A DNA stretch of 64,000 bases from Prostheceraeus crozeri (GCA_907163375.1 CAJQUW010011027.1:1-64000); one strand, 5' to 3'; counted from the stretch's first letter, positions 25,008 to 37,009 are shown. Notes: a model not told the origin generated them from the sequence alone. Program-made: numbers and translations.

Positions 25008-26842
25008 AACTCTGTCGTTTTTCACCAATGTCCCAAAATCTTAAATGGCGTCTCACATCTAAACGAAGACAGATAGGAACAAGCCGATTCTTTCAGTGAA
25101 TTTGTCTCACTCTTAGCTTTCAAACGAGCTATCGCACGACAAAATCCGTCCACTGGAAGCCAAAATCGAAGCAAGCTGTCCAGAGGGGGGGGGGAGGTCA
25201 GTGAAATTTCAGAATTTGATGAAAAATGTTTTGGTGACGGTCCCAGGTCGAAATTCCACACTTTGGAAAATTTTCAAAATTTTACCCATACAAAGTCACT
25301 CTGACACTTAGGATTTTTTCAGGTAAGCGAGCTCCGACCTAAAATCTTGTAACCGCTCTAACTTTTGAATGAAGACAGATAGGAACAAGCCGATTCTTTC
25401 AGTGATTTTGTCTCACTCTTAGCTTTCAAACGAGCTATCGCACGACAAAATCCGTCCACTGGAAGCCAAAATCGAAGCAAGCTGTCCAGAGGGGGGGGGG
25501 AGGTCAGTGAAATTTCAGAATTTGATGAAAAATGTTTTGGTGACGGTCCCAGGTCGAAATTCCACACTTTGGAAAATTTTCAAAATTTTACCCATACAAA
25601 GTCACTCTGACACTTAGGATTTTTTCAGGTAAGCGAGCTCCGACCTAAAATCTTGTAACCGCTCTAACTTTTGAACGAAGACAGATAGGAACAAGCCGAT
25701 TCTTTCACTGAATTTGTCTCACTCTTAGCTTTCAAACGAGCTATCGCACGACAAAATCCGTCCACTAGAAGCCAAAATCGAAGCAAGCTGTCCAGAGGGG
25801 GGGGGGGAGTCAGCCGAAAATTTTTTCTCTCCGATTTCGCTGGAAACATCCTTCCTAACCCAAAATTTCACGTAGATTCCGAATCTGGCCTCCGTTTTCT
25901 CATCCGATGCTTCGTTTGGGCGCTACACACCAAAACGTCCCAAATTCTAACTCTGTCGTTTTTTCGAAAAATGTTGAAAATTTTTTCTCTCCGATTGACT
26001 TGAAACTCACCATACAGATAAAGAATTTCACGCTGATTCCAAATCTGAAATCCGTTTTCCCATCCGAGCCTTCGTTTTGAAGCTACAGCCCAAAACGTCC
26101 CAAATTCTAACTCTGTCGTTTTTCACCAATGTCCCAAAATCTTAAATGGCGTCTCACATCTAAACGAAGACAGATAGGAACAAGCCGATTCTTTCAGTGA
26201 ATTTGTCTCACTCTTAGCTTTCAAACGAGCTATCGCACGACAAAATCCGTCCACTAGAAGCCAAAATCGAAGCAAGCTGTCCAGAGGGGGGGGGGAGTCA
26301 GCCGAAAATTTTTTCTCTCCGATTTCGCTGGAAACATCCTTCCTAACCCAAAATTTCACGTAGATTCCGAATCTGGCCTCCGTTTTCTCATCCGATGCTT
26401 CGTTTGGACGCTACACACCAAAACGTCCCAAATTCTAACTCTGTCGTTTTTCGAAAAATGTTGAAAATTTTTTCTCACCGATTGCCTTGAAACTCACCCT
26501 ACCGATGCAGAATTTCACGCTGAACACGAATCCGACCTCCGTTTTCTCATCCGACCACTCCTTCCACTCGAAACAACCCATTTCACAACCCAACATTCAG
26601 CACGAAAAACATCACACACTATAGCCTCAAGACTAATCCTGGCGGTCGCCCAAGTCCACCACGACACTCAGACCCAAAGCACCACGGCGGCCGACCACGA
26701 CACTCTGCCGTTCCAGAGGGGGGGGAGGGGAGGGGGAGGGGAGGGGGGGGGGGGGGGGCAGGGGGAGGGGAGGGGGAGGGGGGGGGGAGTCAGCGATGGC
26801 GGCCATCTTGCGCTATCTGGTGTTCGCCGTTTTCTTACTACT
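25008..26842 (-). repeat. Polinton-1 right terminal inverted repeat
   Basis: This is the inverted counterpart of 3036-4743. It contains tandem modules of about 306 bp (25022 and 25328 on) and larger ones, each with a G-rich tract. It ends CTTACTACT at 26842. The slight length difference from the left arm reflects module copy number and G-tract length. Confidence 0.85.
26715..26790. repeat. G-rich tract near the Polinton right end
   Basis: Runs of 4-14 G separated by single A on the plus strand, mirroring the C-rich tract at 3088-3186. Potential quadruplex former. Confidence 0.85.
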
Positions 26843-26848
26843 AACACG
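26843..26848. repeat. Target site duplication of Polinton-1, right copy (AACACG)
   Basis: Identical to 3030-3035. The sequence beyond it continues the interrupted PLE. Confidence 0.9.
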
Positions 26849-27020
26849 AACAACATTGAGCGAGTGAGCGGTCATTCAACTTAATACCGTATTCTGTTCT
26901 GATATTTAAAAGCGTGTAAAATAGTTTGCATTTTCGCATATGGTGTAACCCTTGACAAAGGTCAAGACGACCGAAACGTTGGGTGCCTGCTCATTTTCTC
27001 TTTTACTTGAATATATTTAC
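26849..27020 (+). mobile_element. PLE fragment B, 3' tail
   Basis: The PLE reading frame reaches its stop a few codons after the Polinton insertion point. The downstream segment includes GGTCAAGACGACCGAAACG (about 26961-26979), a stem-and-GAAAC arrangement typical of PLE ends, where degenerate hammerhead ribozymes lie. The upstream CUGAUGA part is not intact here. Confidence 0.6.
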
Positions 27021-27045
27021 ATTTCGGATTTTTGAAAAATCAATG

Positions 27046-27848
27046 GCTATAGAAAATCGCTCAATTTACAAATCACAATGTTTTCTTTAAGAAGACATTT
27101 GAGTATGACAATGAATCAGGTATGCAGAGAAAGAACATTTTCTGAGCTCTCTTTTGATATGCTGGTCATCGAAATCAGTGAACTAGGAAAAAGTCAGTGA
27201 TATTGTGAAGTTATCACAAAATCATGACTCCTTTGGATGAAAATGCTATGTTCACACTTTTTCATCAGAAATGTTAGTGTTTTGTATCTTCAGAATACTT
27301 GCGTTGTGAGGAGTACGAATATGTAAGTTATATTCATATAAGCTCAATAGCTCTTTATCAAACGTCTTCAATATTTTTTCTCATTTCCGCAAAAGTACAC
27401 AAACAATGAAGCTAAACAATCGGCAGCTGCTATGAGAGAACAAAGACATGCATTTGCCAATCGTCTTGTTTTGAACCTTCGTTCACCTTACATGGTGTTT
27501 GTATACTTTGCGGAAATGAGAAAAAATATTGAAGAAGTTTGAAAAAGAGCTATTGAACTTATGTGAATATAACTTACATATTCGTACTCATCACAACGCA
27601 AGGATTCTGAGGATACAAAACACTAACATTTCTGATGAAAAAGTGTGAACATAGCATTTTCAGCCAAAGGAGTCATGATTTTGTGATAACTTCACAATAT
27701 CACTGACTTTTTCCTAGTTCACTGATTTCGATGACCAGCATATCAAAAGAGAGCTCAGAAAATGCTCTTTCTCTGCGTACCTGATTCATTATCATACTCA
27801 AATGTTTTCATTTTGAAATATTGGGATTTGTAAATTGAGTGATTTTCA
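27046..27848. mobile_element. Palindromic (foldback) non-autonomous DNA transposon, 0.8 kb
   Basis: Two arms of about 350-360 bp (27046-27407 and 27496-27848) are imperfect reverse complements around a spacer of about 90 bp. For example, TTTTTTCTCATTTCCGC in the left arm answers GCGGAAATGAGAAAAAA in the right. The outer ends read like GAAAATCGCTCAATTTAC and its complement. No coding region. The arms differ by scattered changes, so it is older than the Polintons. Target duplication not clear. Confidence 0.75.
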
Positions 27849-28449
27849 TATTTTGAACATTGCTCATCAAATACAATAACGGATACAAGTCTATCATAGC
27901 TCATTTTAAAGCTGAAAATGCAAGCTCTGGATGATGCATGGCACGTTGATGTGCGACACGATTGGAAGGCATGAGAATCGATTGCATTTCAATGAAATTT
28001 AGGTGGTCCGTTTTTTATGATCAGCTCTGTAATTATAGCAATGCGAAACCGTTCTATCGAGACCTTTCAGCTGCCATCGGCAGTCAGCGGCATATGCGAA
28101 ACCTTCGACCAATAAGCGATCAATAAACAAAATAGCAAAGAAATATTCGACTACATGTACACAGCTAATTCTAACAGTAGCTTGAGTTTCGCCACGCGCC
28201 CTCGGATATATTGTCTATATTGGACCTGCATCCTGGACCATATTAGTGCACTAACTATCAGTTATCACATTAAACTGCATAATGCAGTTTGATGTTTCCA
28301 TATGTGGTAGACCCATTGTCTACTTTTCCTAACATGTGATGGATAGCCTAATCATGACGTAAATCAAAATCATCTCACTTACTCAAAACGGTTAATGTTG
28401 TCTGATGTCCCATGCATGAAGCTTGTCGATGCTTTGTATTTCTGATAAG

Positions 28450-28625
28450 TCAATGAAAAAACCAGCACTTCTGATTCCCCTAAAGCACCCTGACCACGGA
28501 ATCGAACCGAAGTGCACGGTGAAGACCAGCTCTCACCCTCTTCACTAGGCGAAGCCCACCCTACTACTTCGGCTCGATTCCTGAGTAGTCATGTTCGGTC
28601 GGGGAACAAGGATGCTGGTGTCTTC
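28450..28625 (-). mobile_element. tRNA-derived SINE
   Basis: On the minus strand TCGCCTAGTGAAGAGGG (box A-like, about 28536-28552) is followed by GGTTCGATTCC (box B, 28498-28508) at normal pol III spacing. A partly complementary segment with GGCTCGATTCC on the plus strand (28571-28581) suggests a second inverted tRNA-like piece. The rest of the element is not resolved. Confidence 0.45.
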
Positions 28626-31600
28626 TATTGACTTAACAGTTGTCATTCCTTTCATATATTTATCATATAGCGACCGACAGCCCTCTATCGTCAATATTAG
28701 CCTTGGATAATAGACATGCTTGAATGATGCACATGAAGGCTTGAAGATTTGGAATTTGTCAACATTGATCAGACTTGATTGATATCTTACATTGGAGACT
28801 GAGAGTCAAACAATAAAGCGGATTATTGTGATTATCATAAACTAATTTTCAGTAATAATTGCTATTTACACTGTACATCTCTTATGATGCATATTTGACG
28901 TTAACTATTGTTTTGGGTAATTATCATCGGTGAGCCCTTTGCAACCCAACTTCTTTCACATTTAGATCCTTAGATCCACGACCTGTCAGAACCTTCATTT
29001 TCATCTGATAAACCTTCACTGCACACTATCTCAATTGATGGTTCGTTGTATTGTAATTCACCATTACATTATATTCAAATAGATCAACATCCTCCAAATT
29101 CCTGTGCTCTGATTCGGCAAACATTGCAGGAGTGTTCGAAAAAGTCTAGATGACGTTCATCTGGTCAGTATCTAATTGCAGTTTGATTCGAAGCTTTTCC
29201 CCTTCACTGCATGTGATAATCGATTTCTAATGAGAAACAATTCGATACCTGAGATGCACAAGGAAATATGGGCCAAAGTTGCTTTGATTTACTTTTTTAG
29301 CGGTATTGGCGGATATAGAATTATCACTGATTATTAAGTTAATTCAGGAAACAAATAGTGGGCGGGAAAACTCACAAATGCGAACACGTGACATGATCCA
29401 TCGAGTAATAAGCGATGACTAACACATTGGTAGGCTACGAACATTGGTGGCATGTATTAGAATTCCTGACAGGGGACTTGTTTGTTACAGCACTGGCATA
29501 TTAACATCTTTTTACTTTCAACCCTCTTTTGTAGGTTGATGAATTTTCTACTTTTTGAAAATAGCACCAGATAAACAACCAGTTTATTATTAATATTGGT
29601 TCTAAGTTTTGATTCTTTTGGTCTTTGTCTATCATGCTTTATCGAACATAGCTGCAGGTATTAGCCGTTTCTTCCAGCAAGCATGTTATGAGCGTAGAGC
29701 ATCAGACTTATAGCGCTAACAAAACATTAGCAAATGTAGTGTGAAGGTGCAATTGTTACCGGGTTATATTCATTGTGTGAATATCAAAATAAATCAGGCA
29801 CACGCTTTGTTATCAATATATTCAAATTAGTTCAATACGGAGATATAAAATCATAGCGACCTACTATACATGTGTGATATGTGTAAATCGTGTACTTGGC
29901 CTATACGAACAAGTTTAATGTTGGTGCATGAAGTGACGTACGTATTCCTACCCACAGTATCCGCATTGAGAATGTTTGTAGTGTGTGAATTAGAAATTGA
30001 GTCGCACGGCAACTATGTCTGCATCTATGAGCTCAAGTGCGGAGCACCCGCTCATGGCAATTATCTTTTATTATATACTTTTCTAGTCGTCAAGCAAGTT
30101 TCATCGAGAGTTCACAATGCAAAAAATCGCGAAATTCCTGGTCATCCAAAGTTGCACAATTAATCGAACAGAATGGATTAACTGCGCCCACCACTGGCCA
30201 TAGTTTTACTTGAATGAACATTTAGTATAATTTTATGCACAATAATCTCTTGATGGGAAAAAATAATAAATGCTCAATGCTAATGATGGAAAATACTTTG
30301 ATTTTAGAGAGCAAAATACCTAAAATAGTATTCCAAAGTCTGAGCATTTTCCTCAAGTGAACTTTGCTGAACTTCGCGGCAACTTTTTCTCCGACTACGA
30401 TTCCGCATCCTTGGAGTCTTTGGTCAAAATATGGCCGTCGGATCGCAGCATGCTGAGTAGAAGTTCCACTGAGATAGAGATATTGGACATCAGTCATTCT
30501 CTAACAATTAGAGCCAGGGGACTCTAACAAAAACAGCATATGAATTATGGATTTCATCCTGCCGGGGCATGGGAATTCTGTGTGGATTCGCAGGCCATAG
30601 GTGACTCTAATATCAATCCTCACGTGACAGCAACACTGCTCAAACCCCAATATCGCTGCAGTCTGGCTGATATTTCTATATCAATATTTCTACAATGACT
30701 TCTATTTCACATTCATTTATCTTCATCCAATTTGCAACGAGTCTCGACCTAGAAATGTACTCATTTGGATGGAGTGCAAGGTTGGTCCTTGAGTCTTCGG
30801 TTTAACCTTGACCTTGCGTGACCTTGGGTGCTCTATTCAAGGTTCCAAACACTTGAGTCATGGAAATAAACTTGGTCCAAGTTTTAAAAAATGTTTTCAG
30901 CTAGTCTTTCACTACGTTTTAATATGCGACCAGCCAATTGAAGAAAACTGAAATAATATTTACTGAATTCATAGCGTCGATGCTTCTATATGACATTATG
31001 TGATTGGTTTTCATGCACATAAGCGCGACTAAATGCAGGTCGATCATTGATTGTACCATCTTCATTAGTCTTTAATTCACAAACGCGTCATTTTTTCTGA
31101 ATGTGAAGGATGATTCATTTGATTCAATTTGCCATTGAACAAAGTTTATCAAAGTTTTGATATTTCATAGGGCCTATGCTTGAAGGTACATGTAGATCAA
31201 ATTGATCATAACGCACTGCATAGTGAAAATATCAACAGGTATGGCAGGTTAAAAATATGTTCATGGGAAAGACAATCAAGAGGACAAGTTGTTCAAATTT
31301 CTTTTTAAACCAAGTGCAGAAATTTGGGATAAGGATGTGGGTTTCATTTTGCACGCGGCAATGGATAATTAGGTGAACAATGGATAACTTGATGACACGA
31401 AATGTAACATGGACATTCATGATAGCAGGTCGTATTGGTCAACAGCATCAAATAGTACATTATCAAAAATGGAACAAAAATGCAAACCTTATGCTTCAAG
31501 TACTCAAGCCGTATTTGAGTTCTTCGAAGTAATGCTTAATGCAGTCCTATAGTAAGTGTAATACCTGTACTAATGGTTGCGGATTCTGACTCGTGTCTCA

Positions 31601-33104
31601 TTTTTGTTGTAGTTCTCGTCATTCCAAACGGCGTGTTCTAGGCCACTCTGACTTAAAGTGATAGCGTGATTTCAATCTAATCCTCAAAAATTGATGAATT
31701 TAACCCAGTGGAAGGTAATATATATAAACTATTTTGAAAAGTGCTTTTTCGAAGATTTTGCCACGATTTGCAAATCGTATTTTGTTTGTATGATAACTCT
31801 CAATGAAACGCGTCCATTTTCATTTTAAGTACACTGTGATGGCACTTTAACCGCTTCAATCAGTGCGGAAATCAGGTATAATTTACATCCACATATATTC
31901 CTGATGTTGATGCGACATGCGTTTAGCAAGGTTATCAATAAAATAAAAACAAACTAGTGACAAAACAAATCTAATTAAGAGAACTATTGAATGCAAACTA
32001 TACAGAAAACCTTGCTTATGGGCTAATTTATTAATGAGATTTTTTGAGGAGAGGAGATAAAAACAGTTTTTTATCAGCTTTAAGTAAGTCGTCCCACTCA
32101 CCCACTGCCAGCAAATCTATTAAAAATCGTCAAAATTATCGAAATATATTGATGGTAGTGGGAATCATGCCTGAAGAAGGAAGGGTTTTGTCCACGGTAT
32201 TTCCCTTGGATTATTCGCTACTCCTCTTTGTTCTCCGGTACATGCACTCTTTGAAATCGACGATGCAAGAAAACATCACGCACCTCCTGGAGACATCAAG
32301 TCATTTGAGGGAACAACGGTCTGAGTTAGAGACATGAATGAAATTGACCCGGTATAGCCTCCTCCTACTCAGTACTGGGGGTAGTTGAAATAAACGATCT
32401 TATTATTATTATTAGTTCACAGATAGTTTCATCGCTTCTGTCCTTACAAGCTTGAGCCTGTTAAAGTACGCAGACCCCTACGTGGATAAAATCATGCAAC
32501 ATTGACACCTATAAAGTGGAAAAATTAAGGAACAGGAATGAAGCATTGCGTTTGAATTATCCTGCTCTTATTGTTAATGAAAGTCATATATGCGAATGTA
32601 AATGTTAAGCCTTCTAATAGAGGACATAATTGATCTCAATGATTAATTAGTTTAATGCATAAATATTGTAATATGCACGATCTGCTCTTCGCTTGCTGGG
32701 AGTAGGTTACTATAACGAAAGGTCTTTGGGCTAAATAAGGGGCAGATTTTTTAAAAAAACTTGGATTTTAGTCTAAGGTTTTTGACTCAAGTTTGTGAAA
32801 AAACTTGGGTTTCAAAGTCAAACCCAACCCAAGTTTTTGCTCAGCCTTGTGTAGAACCGATCAAAAGGATAACAGACGTGCACTAATTATTTGGTTATTG
32901 TTAATCATTCTCAAGAGCAAGCGAATCATTTCATAACTAATATGTACTACAGAAAAATGGAATAATAAGCAAACAACAATCTTTCACAAGAACTCATAAA
33001 ATTCCAATGATAAATAATTCACCTCTTCAATTTAAATGAAAGTAGTGTATAAGTTTATAGTTTCAGATTTTGTGCACTGTGGACAAAAGAGATACATTCA
33101 TTCT
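28626..33104. other. Host intergenic DNA, no gene recognised
   Basis: AT-rich sequence with only short, unconvincing open frames on both strands. Near 32340-32416 a segment ending GAAATAAACGATC and an (ATT)n run looks like the 3' tail of a LINE or SINE. The frame at 32044-32337 just before it (97 codons) may be part of the same relic. I see nothing else. Confidence 0.4.
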
Positions 33105-34157
33105 TTAATGTTCACTGTTTTCAATGTTATCGGATTTCCCAGTACCTTCAGTTGTGGTGGAAGAGGTTGGAAATGATATAGCCTTTGAATTACCTCTTGT
33201 TGATCCATTGGATTTCCGAGATTTCGCCTTTCCTCGTGAAATACAGGTGTTGGTGATGATACTTCTTCGAATGTTTGTTCCAAGGCTTAGGATAAATAGC
33301 CAATCAGTAAAACATCCAATGTTAGAAAAAAAGTAAGCAACCTCGAATTCAAAATACAATTGATTATCAGCTTTATTCCGGCCGCCATTATGAACCTTAT
33401 AGCTGACCGCTGTGAAGAACAGCGTTCCAAACATGTAACACATGTTCATGCATATCAACATGGCTGATAATTTTACTTCTTTAGTACTCATTTTTTGCTT
33501 GCTGGTTGAAATTCTGGCCCCCAATCTTCTGTACAATTGAACCACAATGCCAATGGTACAAGCAATCATGCATAACGATGGTAAAAGAAACCATGTGATA
33601 AAATCAAAAATTATAATCATAGTAGCTTTGTCAATTTTTCTTCGACAAAGTCCGTCCTTGTACTGATAGCTCGTAATTGAAACAGTAACTGACATTCCGA
33701 TGACTACAGCAATTATTATGCCCAAAATTACAATCACTCTCTTCAAGGTAAACCAAACTTTAACTTTAAATGGTTTGGTAATGGCCACCACTCTCTCGAT
33801 TGAAATAAAACATTGAACATACCCTTGCAATAAAGAGAAGACGAAAGCACAGATGGTCATCACATGACATTCCAAGGCATTTCTTCCTTCAATTGAAATA
33901 TAATACACTGAGTACAAATACATCGGAAATGCCATTGATCCAAGATACGCCACATCTGCGATTAATAATACAAGAATCGCGACCATTGTGGTTGTTGGCA
34001 TTTTTATTGCCTTTCTTTTGATTATCAAAACAAAGATGACTAGCAAAGTGCCAACAGCAGAAATTATAGCAAGTATAGGGAAGATAAACTTATAAGCCGA
34101 CAGGAAATTGTTTAGCATATTCATCCAGAAGTCCGGATCAGATATCGTAGAATTCAT
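33105..34157 (-). CDS. Rhodopsin-class G-protein-coupled receptor (single exon)
   Basis: 350 codons from the Met at 34157 (MNSTISDPDF). An upstream in-frame Met at 34223 exists, but the N-glycosylation site right after the second Met suits a receptor start. Seven hydrophobic segments are visible. TM2 has LLIADVAYLG. TM3 starts at a conserved Cys (ECHVMT) and ends in ERV in place of DRY. TM5 is WFLLPSLCMIACTIGIV. TM6 lacks the usual CWxP. TM7 has DWLFI in place of NPxxY. The tail is Ser/Thr-rich, with potential phosphorylation sites. The altered motifs point to a lineage-expanded orphan receptor, perhaps chemosensory or peptide-binding. The ligand is unknown. It is the best host gene of the window. 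Confidence 0.85.
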   Translation of the reverse strand: MNSTISDPDFWMNMLNNFLSAYKFIFPILAIISAVGTLLVIFVLIIKRKAIKMPTTTMVAILVLLIADVAYLGSMAFPMYLYSVYYISIEGRNALECHVMTICAFVFSLLQGYVQCFISIERVVAITKPFKVKVWFTLKRVIVILGIIIAVVIGMSVTVSITSYQYKDGLCRRKIDKATMIIIFDFITWFLLPSLCMIACTIGIVVQLYRRLGARISTSKQKMSTKEVKLSAMLICMNMCYMFGTLFFTAVSYKVHNGGRNKADNQLYFEFEVAYFFSNIGCFTDWLFILSLGTNIRRSIITNTCISRGKAKSRKSNGSTRGNSKAISFPTSSTTTEGTGKSDNIENSEH

Positions 34158-34927
34158 ATCGAACTTTAGATCGGAGCTCTTGCTAAGTCTGGTTTGGCTC
34201 CTGCCTGGGTGTATCCACCACATTTATACAAAATGAAATGATTGCAAAACGACTCTAATTAATTCTTCAATTAAGCTATCGGATTCCTCACCCGCTTTGT
34301 ATACTTGTCGTGAATGCACAACTCCCAAATCACTAATTGAAGGGCGAGGTTAAATGTTCTCTGATGGTCAATGCACAATATTCAAAAAGATCGCATATCT
34401 AAATAAAGATAAAAAGCTTAAAAGGAATTGCTTCCATTGGGATTTGAACACTCCTTTTGTGGAACCATCTTACTTCATAGAATTCGGACATACAAAATGT
34501 GACTTTAACACCATCAAAGAGGAAATCCATTTTGTTGTAAGGTACTCGTATTACATATGTCTATAACGTCCTCCGATGACAAGCTTCACAGACTCCACCC
34601 ACAAAGGACATGTAGTTATGTCCTTGGTATAGAGATCTTTTAAAGCTGTGGTCGAGCACCGAGATTGTCGAATGAATCCCGGCAAGAATGACTTCCGGAC
34701 TAGAGGTATCCACAAGCCTCAGAAAAACAGTGACGTTGAAATTTCATGCAGGCAATAAAAGGCCATTTTTCTAAAGCACAATAGCATCATGCTTTACCTA
34801 GCTGCTAATTTGAAAGTGATTAATGAGATATGAGTAAGTTTCGTTGGTTTAGGCTTACTAAGTCATCTTCCATGACTTTCCCAGAATTATCTAGGATTTA
34901 TAAGAATGCTACACATATAAGTCTCAC

Positions 34928-35511
34928 CTTTCACCGCATCCGCAGTCTCTATCATCTGCTCCAAGCATATCCCAAGGATGCACAAAGACAGGAAGATCCA
35001 GTGATTCAAGAGTTGCCCAAATAGGTTCCAATTGTTCATTATCTAAGTTCCAATTGTTGATATGAGAGCCAATCTGCACACCGTGAAGACCAATTGACTT
35101 GCATCTTTTTGCCTCTTCCACTGCTCGCAAAGGAGATTGCAAAGGAAGTGTTCCCAATCCAAAAAATCGTTTGGGGTGTTTTCTGATTGTCGATACTAAA
35201 TCATCATTGAGGAGCATGGAGAGATCATGAGCGTGCTCTGCTTTCGCGGAATAGTTGAACATTACTGGCACAGTAGACAATACCTGCTGCTCGACACCGG
35301 TTTGGTTCATATCAAGGATCCGTTCTTCAGGATCCCAGCAATTTCGATCGATTTCTCTAAATAAGAAACCGTTTCGACGCATCTGAGCACGACCTGCGTC
35401 AGGTGGATGATGAATCTCAATCCAGCCTTGGCATCCATATCGCTTTGTCAGATCCGGCAACGATTGGGGAAGGATATGAGTATGTAAATCAATTTTCCTC
35501 GAAAATGAGCC
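34928..35511 (-). CDS. ACMSD-like exon (2-amino-3-carboxymuconate-6-semialdehyde decarboxylase)
   Basis: The amidohydrolase of the kynurenine pathway diverts ACMS from NAD synthesis. The exon is bounded by a TGCCTTTCAG acceptor ending at 35512 and an AAAG/GTGAGA donor at 34927. It encodes [10 protein letters not shown] with the metal-binding H-x-H, then [46 protein letters not shown] and VFVHPWDM with another zinc-ligand His. This covers about the first half of the enzyme. The remaining half (WLPWLVG onward, with the last Asp ligand) is not seen in the 4 kb downstream, where the GPCR lies. Either introns are long, the GPCR sits inside an intron, or this is an orphaned fragment. Confidence 0.8.
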
Positions 35512-35589
35512 CTGAAAGGCATTTAATGAACATTCATATGATGGATGAGAAAATTCTTTTTTATAGCATGATTCAAATTGATACACTAA

Positions 35590-36890
35590 GAATCACATGA
35601 TCATACAAAAAGATGTGCGGCTAGAAGTGAATTAACGAACTTTTGCCGAAGATATCCAATATTCATAAATTTATTATAGTTTTGTTATTTTCTATAAATA
35701 AATCACCTAAAATAGAGTCCTTCAGTATAGGCCGCCTCCAAAACGCATTGAATGAGTTTTGGCTTTCTTCATTTCTCCTTTGAGGGTTGACAGCTGAGTG
35801 AAATCAACACAAAGAACAACGGGCAGAAAGATCAAGCCGACGAACACAATTCAAGGTGATATGATCAATATGTCTGACGAGCAAGCAATAGACAAAGGAC
35901 ACAACAAACAGAGGTAGATCGACCTTTGTTACTGATAACACTGCCTGAAATAGAGGAAAAATTTCGTAAAGAAGGAGAAGTATAGGAGATCTCGTCGTTA
36001 ACTTCAACTATAATTATCATTTATTGACGCGGTCTTAAACAGGGAATATCGTGAAGTCTTTATCTGTGACCGACTTTTGAGCTCACTTTTGAAGATGATC
36101 AGTCCCTGGATGTACAATTTCATCGAAGCAATGCTCATTACTCCATCACGCCGATGATCTTCCGAGAACCTTCTTCCAGGGGAATGTATCTCAACTACAG
36201 CGCCGTCTGTCCCCAAGGTAGTGTAGTCTTGCTCATGTGACACAATTTTCCGTCCCAATATTTTCCCGTCCCCATTAAGGAAATACTGAGATTCCCATGG
36301 ATTTCATATCCCTCCCCATTACGCGATTGTTATTCCAAAGCTTTTTTCCTACTTTGCCTTCATAATTGGCTTAAAGTTTTGAAAAAAATTATTGCTCTAA
36401 TTTCAATGTATTCCATTAGGCCTATTGTTAAGCAGATGTTATCATCAACCAAATCTCTCTTAATCTGTAATTTGCAATTTCGCGAACTTCTATATTTCGC
36501 TATCACAATTGCATTTGCTATATTGCAACTCCGCTATAAAGCAAGTCAGCTACTGCTTACACTTGGTTCATAACTGCAACCCCATACACACAAGTGCAGC
36601 AATTCGTTTAACATTTTATGAGTGACAAGCCAACTGATGAGCGGCAAAATACCGGACTGTTCACCTATAGGGATATGATATAAAAACCATTAGACTTCAC
36701 TACACACTGCCACTCTTGTTCCTTTTTCGCTAAATTTCTCGATTAATTATTCAGCTTAGCATTTTCACTGCCTGCTTTGTATTAATTCTGTCCGAAAAGT
36801 TATACAAATCATCAGTTGCAAATCCTAGTTACATAATATTTGCCATATATATATATATATATATTTAGACAAGTAACCTGGCAATTGATA
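35590..36890. other. Host intergenic DNA, no gene recognised
   Basis: AT-rich, only short open frames (for example 36004-36258 minus, not recognised). It ends in an (AT)n run at about 36846-36865, just before the hammerhead-containing inverted repeat. Confidence 0.4.
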
Positions 36891-36919
36891 AATTTATCAA
36901 ATCTCAACAGATGTAACCA

Positions 36920-36961
36920 CCACGAGACATGTTTCGGCCTGTTGGGCCTCATCAGTCGTGG
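36920..36961 (-). ncRNA. Minimal type I hammerhead ribozyme (minus strand)
   Basis: Exact reverse complement of the ribozyme at 37083-37124: stem I arms CCACGA/TCGTGG, core CTGATGA, stem II GGCC/GGCC, GAA, and a 3-bp stem III ACA/TGT before the cleavage C. Confidence 0.8.
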
Positions 36962-37009
36962 GTAGGTTTGAACCAGCGACCTTCCTGGCTAATTCAAGCT
37001 CTCAACAGA

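Larger units (their letters stand above)
3036..26842 (+). mobile_element. Polinton/Maverick element, Polinton-1, looks whole
   Basis: This is a 23.8-kb virus-like DNA element. Both ends read AGTAGTAAGAAAACGG as inverted repeats, and the 5'-AG start is the one typical for Polintons. It is flanked by a perfect 6-bp duplication. It has long terminal inverted repeats of about 1.7-1.8 kb and about twenty genes. On the plus strand are a coiled-coil gene, polymerase B and a transcription-factor-like cassette. On the minus strand are integrase, ATPase, protease, capsid and accessory genes. The main genes are open throughout, and I see no clear break. Ends and target duplication are perfect, and its proteins differ by only a few percent from Polinton-2, so the insertion looks young. 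It is nested in an older PLE fragment. Confidence 0.95.

Noticed and set aside
25022-26359. Several 60-80 codon frames on the minus strand in the Polinton terminal repeat
   Set aside because: They are repeats of one non-coding module and include the C/G tracts. They have no recognisable domain and no start or splice context.
3036-26842. CRISPR-like or integron-like interpretation of the repeat modules
   Set aside because: The repeats are long, contiguous modules of terminal inverted repeats in a eukaryotic element, without spacers.
26955-26985. Possible hammerhead at the PLE tail right of Polinton-1
   Set aside because: Stem II and GAAAC are present, but the core reads TTGACAA in place of CTGATGA and stem I does not pair.
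32044-32337. 97-codon frame followed by an AATAAA
   Set aside because: Probably part of a LINE/SINE tail ending in an (ATT)n run. The sequence lacks a recognisable protein signature.
36004-36258. 84-codon minus-strand frame near the ACMSD exon
   Set aside because: It does not match any ACMSD segment or other family that I know, and there are no splice or polyadenylation signals.
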